From: Nematostella vectensis
Lineage: Eukaryota > Cnidaria > Anthozoa > Actiniaria > Edwardsiidae
Reading direction: 5' to 3'
Length of the DNA: 64,000 bases
NCBI RefSeq assembly: GCF_932526225.1
Contig: NC_064045.1
Coordinates: forward strand, 6,370,998 to 6,434,997
Shown here: positions 56,196-64,000 of the stretch, piece by piece
Position numbering within the stretch: the stretch's first letter is position 1
Layout: every line of letters begins with the position of its first letter
Translations under genes and position numbers: made by a program
The notes under the pieces: generated by a model
What the model was told of the DNA's origin: nothing
Seen by the model: the letters and a program-made list of their open reading frames with translations, nothing else
Database searches by the model: none

Positions 56196-59100
56196 CTGAA
56201 GATGATGGTGCATTAGAGGGCGAGAAAGGAAAGAGCTAGGTTATAGACGATGGTGCATTAGAGGGCGAGAAAGGAAAGAGCTAGGTTATAGACGATGGTG
56301 CATTAGAGGGCGAGGAAGGAAAGAGCTGGGTTATAGACGATAGTGCATAAGAGGGCGAGGAAGGAAAGAGCTGGGTTATAGACGATAGTGCATTAGAGGG
56401 AGAGGAATGAAAGAGCTGGGTTATAGACGATAGTGAATTAGAGGGCGAGGAATGAAAGAGCTGGGTTATAGACGATAGTGCATTAGAGAGCGAGGAAGGA
56501 AAGAGCTGGGTTATAGACGATAGTGCATTAGAGGGAGAGGAATGAAAGAGCTGGGTTATAGACGATAGTGAATTAGAGGGCGAGGAATGAAAGAGCTGGG
56601 TTATAGACGATAGTGCATTAGAGGGCGAGGAATAAAAGAGCTGGGTTATAGACGATAGTGCATTAGAGGGCGAGGAAGGAAAGAGCTGGGTTATAGACGA
56701 TAGTGCATTGGAGGGCGAGGAATAAAAGAGCTGGGTTATAGACGATAGTGCATTAGAGAGCGGGGAAGTAAAGAGCTGGGTTATAGACGATAGTACATTA
56801 GAGGGCGAGGAAGGAAAGAGCTGGGTTATAGACGATAGTGCATTAGAGGGCGAGGAAGGAAAAAGCTGGGTTATAGACGATAGTGCATTGGAGGGCGAGG
56901 AAGGAAAGAGCTGGGTTATAGACGAAAGTGCATTAGAAGGCGAGGAATGAAAGAGCTGGGTTATAGACGATAGTGCATTAGAGGGCGAGGAAGGAAAGAG
57001 CTGGGTTATAGACGATAGTGCATTAGAGGGCGAGGAATAAAAGAGCTGGGTTATAGACGATAGTGCATTAGAGGGCGAGGAAGGAAAGAGCTGGGTTATA
57101 GACGATAGTGCATTAGAGGGCGAGGAATAAAAGAGCTGGATTATAGACGATAGTGCATTAGAGAGCGAGGAATGAGAGCTGGGTTATAGACGATAGTGCA
57201 TTAGAGGGCGAGGAAGGAAAGAGCTGGGTTATAGACGATAGTGCATTAGAGGGCGAGGAATGAAAGAGCTGGGTTATAGACGATAGTGCATTAGAGGGCG
57301 AGGAATGAAAGAGCTGGGTTATAGACGATAGTGCATTAGAGGGCGAGGAAGGAAAGAGCTGGGTTATAGACGATAGTGCATTAGGGGGCGAGGAAGGAAA
57401 GAGCTGGGTTATAGACGATAGTGCATTAGAGGGCGAGGAATAAAAGAGCTGGGTTATAGACGATAGTGCATTAGAGGGCGAGGAAGGAAAGAGCTGGGTT
57501 ATAGACGATAGTGCATTAGAGGGCGAGGAATGAAAGAGCTGGGTTATAGACGATAGTGCATAAGAGGGCGAGGAATGAAAGAGCTGGGTTATAGACGATA
57601 GTGCATTAGAGGGCGAGGAAGGAAAGAGCTGGGTTATAGACGATAGTGCATTAGAGGGCGAGGAAGGAAAGAGCTGGGTTATAGACGATAGTGCATTAGA
57701 GGGCGAGGAATAAAAGAGCTGGGTTATAGACGATAGTGCATTAGAGGGCGAGGAATGAAAGAGCTGGGTGATGACGATAGTGCATTAAAGGGCGAGGAAG
57801 GAAAGAGCTGGGTTATAGACGATAGTGCATTAAAGGGAGAGGAAGGAAACAGCTGGGTTATAGACGATAGTGCATTAGAGGGCGAGGAATGAAAGAGCTG
57901 GGTTATAGACGATAGTGCATTAGAGGGCGAGGAAGGAAAGAGCTGGGTTATAGACGATAGTGCATTAGAGGGCGAGGAAGGAAAGAGCTGGGTTATAGAC
58001 GAAAGTGCATTAAAGGGCGAGGAAGGAAAGAGCTGGGTTATAGACAATAGTGCATTAGAGGGCGAGGAATGAAAGAGCTGGGTTATAGACGATAGTGCAT
58101 TAGAGGGCGAGGAAGGAAAGAGCTGGGTTATAGACGATAGTGCATTAGAGGGCGAGGAAGGAAAGAGCTGGGTTATAGACGAAAGTGCCTTAGAGGGCGA
58201 GGAAGGAAAGAGCTGGGTTATAGACGATAGTGCATTAGAGGGCGAGGAAGGAAAGAGCTGGGTTATAGACGATAGTGCATTAGAGGGCGAGGAATGAAAG
58301 AGCTGGGTGATGACGATAGTGCATTAAAGGGCGAGGAAGGAAACAGCTGGGTTATAGACGATAGTGCATTAAAGGGCGAGGAAGGAAACAGCTGGGTTAT
58401 AGACGATAGTGCATTAGAGGGCGAGGAATAAAAGAGCTGGGTTATAGACGATAGTGCATTAGAGGGCGAGGAAGGAAAGAGCTGGGTTATAGACGATAAT
58501 GCATTAGAGGGCGAGGAAGGAAAGAGCTGGGTTATAGACGATAGTGCATTAGAAAGAAAGAAATTAAAGAGCTGGGTTATAGACGATAGTGCATTAGAGG
58601 GCGAGGAATAAAAGAGCTGGGTTATAGACGATAGTGCATTAGAAAGAAAGAAATTAAAGAGCTGGGTTATAGACGATAGTGCATTAGAGGGCGAGGAATG
58701 AAAGAGCTGGGTTATAGACGATAGATCATTAGAGAGCGAGGAATAAAAGAGCTGGGATATATACGATAGTGCATTAAAGGGCGAGGAATGAAAGAGTTGG
58801 GTTATAGACGATAGTGCATTAGAGGGCGAGGAAGGAAAGAGCTGGGTTATAGACGATAGTGCATTAGAGGGCGAGGAAGGAAAGAGCTGGGTTATAGACG
58901 ATAGTGCATTAAAGGGCGAGGAATAAAAGAGCTGGGTTATAGACGATAGTGCATTAGAGGGCGAGGAATGAAAGAGCTGGGTTATAGACGATAGATCATT
59001 AGAGAGCGAGGAATAAAAGAGCTGGGATATATACGATAGTGCATTAAAGGGCGAGGAATGAAAGAGTTGGGTTATAGACGATAGTGCATTAGAGGGCGAG

Positions 59101-62100
59101 GAATGAAAGAGCTGGGTTATAGACGATAGATCATTAGAGAGCGAGGAATAAAAGAGCTGGGATATATACGATAGTGCATTAAAGGGCGAGGAATGAAAGA
59201 GTTGGGTTATAGACGATAGTGCATTAGAGGGCGAGGAAGGAAAGAGCTGGGTTATAGACGATAGTGCATTAGAGGGCGAGGAAGGAAAGAGCTGGGTTAT
59301 AGACGATAGTGCATTAAAGGGCGAGGAATAAAAGAGCTGGGTTATAGACGATAGTGCATTAGAGGGCGAGGAATGAAAGAGCTGGGTTATAGACGATAGA
59401 TCATTAGAGAGCGAGGAATAAAAGAGCTGGGATATATACGATAGTGCATTAAAGGGCGAGGAATGAAAGAGTTGGGTTATAGACGATAGTGCATTAGAGG
59501 GCGAGGAAGGAAAGAGCTGGGTTATAGACGATAGTGCATTAGAGGGCGAGGAAGGAAAGAGCTGGGTTATAGACGATAGTGCATTAAAGGGCGAGGAAGG
59601 AAAAACCTGGGTTATAGACGATAGTGCATTAGAGGGCGAGGAATAAAAGAGCTGGGTTATAGACGATAGTGCATTAGAGAGCGAGGAATAAAAGAGCTGG
59701 GTTATAGAAGATAGTGCATTAGAGGGCGAGGAAGGAAAGAGCTGGGTTATAGACGATAGTGCATAAGAAGGCGAGGAAGGAAAGAGCTGGGTTATAGACG
59801 ATAGTGCATTAGAGGTCGAGGAATAAAAGAGCTGGGTTATATACGATAGTGCATTAGAGGGCGAGGAATAAAAGAGCTGGGTTATAGACGATAGTGCATT
59901 AGAGGGCGAGGAAGGAACGAGCTGGGTTATAGACGATAGTGCATTAGAGAGCGAGGAAGGAAAGAGCTGGGTTATAGATGATAGTGCATTAGAGGGCGAG
60001 GAAGGAAAGAGCTGGGTTATAGACGATAGTGCATTAGAGGGCGAGGAATGAAAGAGCTGGGTTATAGACGATAGTGCATTAGAGAGCGAGGAATAAAAGA
60101 GCTGGGTTATAGACGACAGTGCATTAGAGGGCGAGGAAGGAAAGAGCTGGGTTATAGACGATAGTGCATTAGAGGGCGAGGAAGGAAAGAGCTGGGTTAT
60201 AGACGATAGTGCATTAGAGGGCGAGGAAGGAAAGAGCTGGGTTATAGACGATAGTGCATTAGAGGGCGAGGAATAAAAGAGCTGGGTTATAGACGATAGT
60301 GCATTAGAGGGCGAGGAAGGAAAGAGCTGGGTTATAGACGATAGTGCATTAGAGGGAGAGGAAGGAAAGAGCTGGGTTATAGACGATAGTGCATTAGAGG
60401 GCGAGGAAGGAAAGAGCTGGGTTATAGACGATAGTGCATTAGAGGGCGAGGAAGGAAAGAGCTGGGTTATAGACGATAGTGCATTAGAGAGCGAGGAAGG
60501 AAAGAGCTGGGTTATAGACGATAGTGCATTAGAGAGCGAGGAAGGAAAGAGCTGGGTTATAGACGATAGTGCATTAGAGGGCGAGGAAGGAAAGAGCTGG
60601 GTTATAGACGATGGTGCATTATAGAGCGAGGAATAAAAGAGCTGGGTTATAGACGATAGTGCATTAGAGGGCGAAGAAGGAAAGAGCTGGGTTATAGACG
60701 ATAGTGCATTAGAGGGCGAGGAATAAAAGAGCTGGGTTATAGACGATAGTGCATTAGAGGGCGAGGAATAAAAGAGCTGGGTTATAGACGATAGTGCATT
60801 AGAAAGAAAGAAATTAAAGAGCTGGGTTATAGACGATAGTGCATTAAAGGGCGAGGAAGGAAAGAGCTGGGTTATAGACGATAGTGCATTAGAGGGCGAG
60901 GAATAAAAGAGCTGGGTTATAGACGATAGTGCATTAGAGAGCGAGGAAGGAAAGAGCTGGGTTATAGACGATAGTGCATTAGAGGGCGAGGAATAAAAGA
61001 GCTGGGTTATAGACGATAGTGCATTAGAGGGCGAGGAATAAAAGAGCTGGGTTATAGACGATAGTGAATTAGAGGGCGAGGAAGGAAAGAGCTGGGTTAT
61101 AGACGATAGTGCATTAGAGGGTGAGGAAGGAAAGAGCTGGGTTATAGACGATAGTGCATTAGAGGGCGAGGAAGGAAAGAGCTGGGTTACGGACAATAGC
61201 GCATTAGAGAGCGAGGAATAAAAGAGCTGGGTTATAGACGATAGTGCATTAGAGGGCGAGGAAGGAACGAGCTGGGTTATAGACGATAGTGCATTAGAGA
61301 GCGAGGAAGGAAAGAGCTGGGTTATAGACGATAGTACATTGGAGGGCGACGAAGGAAACAGCTGGGTTATAGACGATAGTGCATTAGAGGGCGAGGAATG
61401 AAAAAACTGGGTTATAGACGATAGTGCATTAGAGAGCGAGGAATAAAAGAGCTGGGTTATAGAAGATAGTGCATTAGAGGGCGAGGAAGGAAAGAGCTGG
61501 GTTATAGACGATAGTGCATAAGAAGGCGAGGAAGGAAAGAGCTGGGTTATAGACGATAGTGCATTAGAGGTCGAGGAATAAAAGAGCTGGGTTATATACG
61601 ATAGTGCATTAGAGGGCGAGGAATAAAAGAGCTGGGTTATAGACGATAGTGCATTAGAGGGCGAGGAAGGAACGAGCTGGGTTATAGACGATAGTGGATT
61701 AGAGAGCGAGGAAGGAAAGAGCTGGGTTATAGATGATAGTGCATTAGAGGGCGAGGAAGGAAAGAGCTGGGTTATAGACGATAGTGCATTAGAGGGCGAG
61801 GAATGAAAGAGCTGGGTTATAGACGATAGTGCATTAGAGAGCGAGGAATAAAAGAGCTGGGTTATAGACGATAGTGCATTAGAGGGCGAGGAAGGAAAGA
61901 GCTGGGTTATAGACGATAGTGCATTAGAGGGCGAGGAAGGAAAGAGCTGGGTTATAGACGATAGTGCATTAGAGGGCGAGGAAGGAAAGAGCTGGGTTAT
62001 AGACGATAGTGCATTAGAGGGCGAGGAATAAAAGAGCTGGGTTATAGACGATAGTGCATTAGAGGGCGAGGAAGGAAAGAGCTGGGTTATAGACGATAGT

Positions 62101-64000
62101 GCATTAGAGGGCGAGGAAGGAAAGAGCTGGGTTATAGACGATAGTGCATTAGAGAGCGAGGAAGGAAAGAGCTGGGTTATAGACGATAGTGCATTAGAGA
62201 GCGAGGAAGGAAAGAGCTGGGTTATAGACGATAGTGCATTAGAGGGCGAGGAAGGAAAGAGCTGGGTTATAGACGATGGTGCATTATAGAGCGAGGAATA
62301 AAAGAGCTGGGTTATAGACGATAGTGCATTAGAGGGCGAAGAAGGAAAGAGCTGGGTTATAGACGATAGTGCATTAGAGGGCGAGGAATAAAAGAGCTGG
62401 GTTATAGACGATAGTGCATTAGAGGGCGAGGAATAAAAGAGCTGGGTTATAGACGATAGTGCATTAGAAAGAAAGAAATTAAAGAGCTGGGTTATAGACG
62501 ATAGTGCATTAGAGGGCGAGGAATAAAAGAGCTGGGTTATAGACGATAGATCATTAGAGAGCGAGGAATAAAAGAGCTGGGTTATATACGATAGTGCATT
62601 AAAGGGCGAGGAATGAAAGAGTTGGGTTATAGACGATAGTGCATTAGAGGGCGAGGAATAAAAGAGCTGGGTTATAGACGATAGTGCATTAAAGGGCGAG
62701 GAAGGAAACAGCTGGGTTATAGACGATAGTGCATTAGAGGGCGAGGAATAAAAGAGCTGGGTTATAGACGATAGTGCATTAGAGGGCGGGGAATAAAAGA
62801 GCTGGGTTATAGACGATAGTGCATTAACAAGAAAATAATAAAAGAGCTGGGTTATAGACGATAGTGCATTAGAGAGCGAAGAATAAAAGAGCTGGGTTAT
62901 AAACGATAAATCATTAGAGGGCGAGGAATAAAAGAGCTAGGTTATAGACGATAGTGCATTAGAGGGCGAGGAATAAAAGAGCTGGGTTATAGACGATAGT
63001 GCATTAGAGAGCGAGGAAGGAAAGAGCTGGGTTATAGACGATAGTGCATTAGAGGGCGAGGAATAAAAGAGCTGGGTTATAGACGATAGTGCATTAGAGG
63101 GCGAGGAATAAAAGAGCTGGGTTATAGACGATAGTGAATTAGAGGGCGAGGAAGGAAAGAGCTGGGTTATAGACGATAGTGCATTAGAGGGTGAGGAAGG
63201 AAAGAGCTGGGTTATAGACGATAGTGCATTAGAGGGCGAGGAAGGAAAGAGCTGGGTTACGGACAATAGCGCATTAGAGAGCGAGGAATAAAAGAGCTGG
63301 GTTATAGACGATAGTGCATTAGAGGGCGAGGAAGGAACGAGCTGGGTTATAGACGATAGTGCATTAGAGAGCGAGGAAGGAAAGAGCTGGGTTATAGACG
63401 ATAGTACATTGGAGGGCGACGAAGGAAACAGCTGGGTTATAGACGATAGTGCATTAGAGGGCGAGGAATGAAAAAACTGGGTTATAGACGATAGTGCATT
63501 AGAGAGCGAGGAATAAAAGAGCTGGGTTATAGAAGATAGTGCATTAGAGGGCGAGGAAGGAAAGAGCTGGGTTATAGACGATAGTGCATAAGAAGGCGAG
63601 GAAGGAAAGAGCTGGGTTATAGACGATAGTGCATTAGAGGTCGAGGAATAAAAGAGCTGGGTTATATACGATAGTGCATTAGAGGGCGAGGAATAAAAGA
63701 GCTGGGTTATAGACGATAGTGCATTAGAGGGCGAGGAAGGAACGAGCTGGGTTATAGACGATAGTGGATTAGAGAGCGAGGAAGGAAAGAGCTGGGTTAT
63801 AGATGATAGTGCATTAGAGGGCGAGGAAGGAAAGAGCTGGGTTATAGACGATAGTGCATTAGAGGGCGAGGAATGAAAGAGCTGGGTTATAGACGATAGT
63901 GCATTAGAGAGCGAGGAATAAAAGAGCTGGGTTATAGACGATAGTGCATTAGAGGGCGAGGAAGGAAAGAGCTGGGTTATAGACGATAGTGCATTAGAGG
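56180..64000. repeat. 45-bp minisatellite, at least 170 copies, at the WDR90 acceptor and running off the window
   Basis: The unit on the plus strand is GAGCTGGGTTATAGACGATA, then GTGCATTAGAGGGCGAG and GAAGGAAA. The first unit overlaps the splice acceptor of the exon starting at 56195: true CATCATCTTCAG|GCTCAGCTCT against unit ATCGTCTATAACCCAGCTCT. Higher-order structure is present: rare variants at 61188, 61331 and 61456 recur exactly 2,070 bp (46 units) later, and one also recurs at 1,755 bp (39 units). Long minus-strand frames, including one of 977 codons, arise because 45 is a multiple of three and the unit has no stop in that frame. Confidence 0.95.

Noticed and set aside
58263-61196. 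977-codon open frame on the minus strand, also shorter ones at 57724-58047 and 62937-63266
   Set aside because: It is only the 45-bp minisatellite read in a stop-free frame. It has no domain, lies in an intron, and ends where units mutate.

Overview
This window is animal nuclear DNA: protein genes are split into many short exons with GT-AG introns, and the products are typical metazoan housekeeping and ciliary proteins. The AT-rich sequence, many foldback elements, a class A GPCR in a single exon, and the gene repertoire suggest a cnidarian, perhaps a sea anemone. The species is inference; no marker here settles it.

Layout from left to right: the 5' part of a Rho GDP-dissociation inhibitor (minus, runs off the left edge); a 5'-truncated LINE; a complete P4HB-type protein disulfide isomerase (minus, 8 exons, 516 aa, KDEL end); intergenic foldback elements; a complete ENGASE-like GH85 endoglycosidase (minus, 12 exons, 827 aa) with an unexpected N-terminal membrane segment; about 5 kb of repeat-rich intergenic DNA with a Penelope-like remnant; an intronless rhodopsin-class GPCR (plus); a 64-bp tandem array; COX11 (minus, 4 exons, 275 aa); and the C-terminal 1168 residues of WDR90/POC16 (minus, 23 exons). 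WDR90's missing N-terminus must lie right of the window, beyond a 45-bp tandem array of at least 7.8 kb. I worked out the exons by hand. In each of the four long genes the phases join across every junction and sum to a whole number of codons. One WDR90 junction has a doubtful donor.

The genes do not form a functional cluster. They act in cytosolic GTPase control, ER oxidative folding, N-glycan breakdown, receptor signalling, mitochondrial copper delivery and the centriole or cilium.

The most unusual feature is shared by four genes. Intronic tandem repeats repeatedly start at an exon-intron boundary, and the repeat unit is often a copy of the splice junction itself, with exon end plus donor or acceptor plus exon start. 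The clearest cases are ENGASE exons 3, 8 and 10 and WDR90 exons 3 and 17. P4HB exon 5, COX11 exon 3 and other WDR90 junctions look similar. Each array would give an intron many copies of its own splice site. Two arrays are interrupted by MITEs with target-site duplications, so those arrays formed first.
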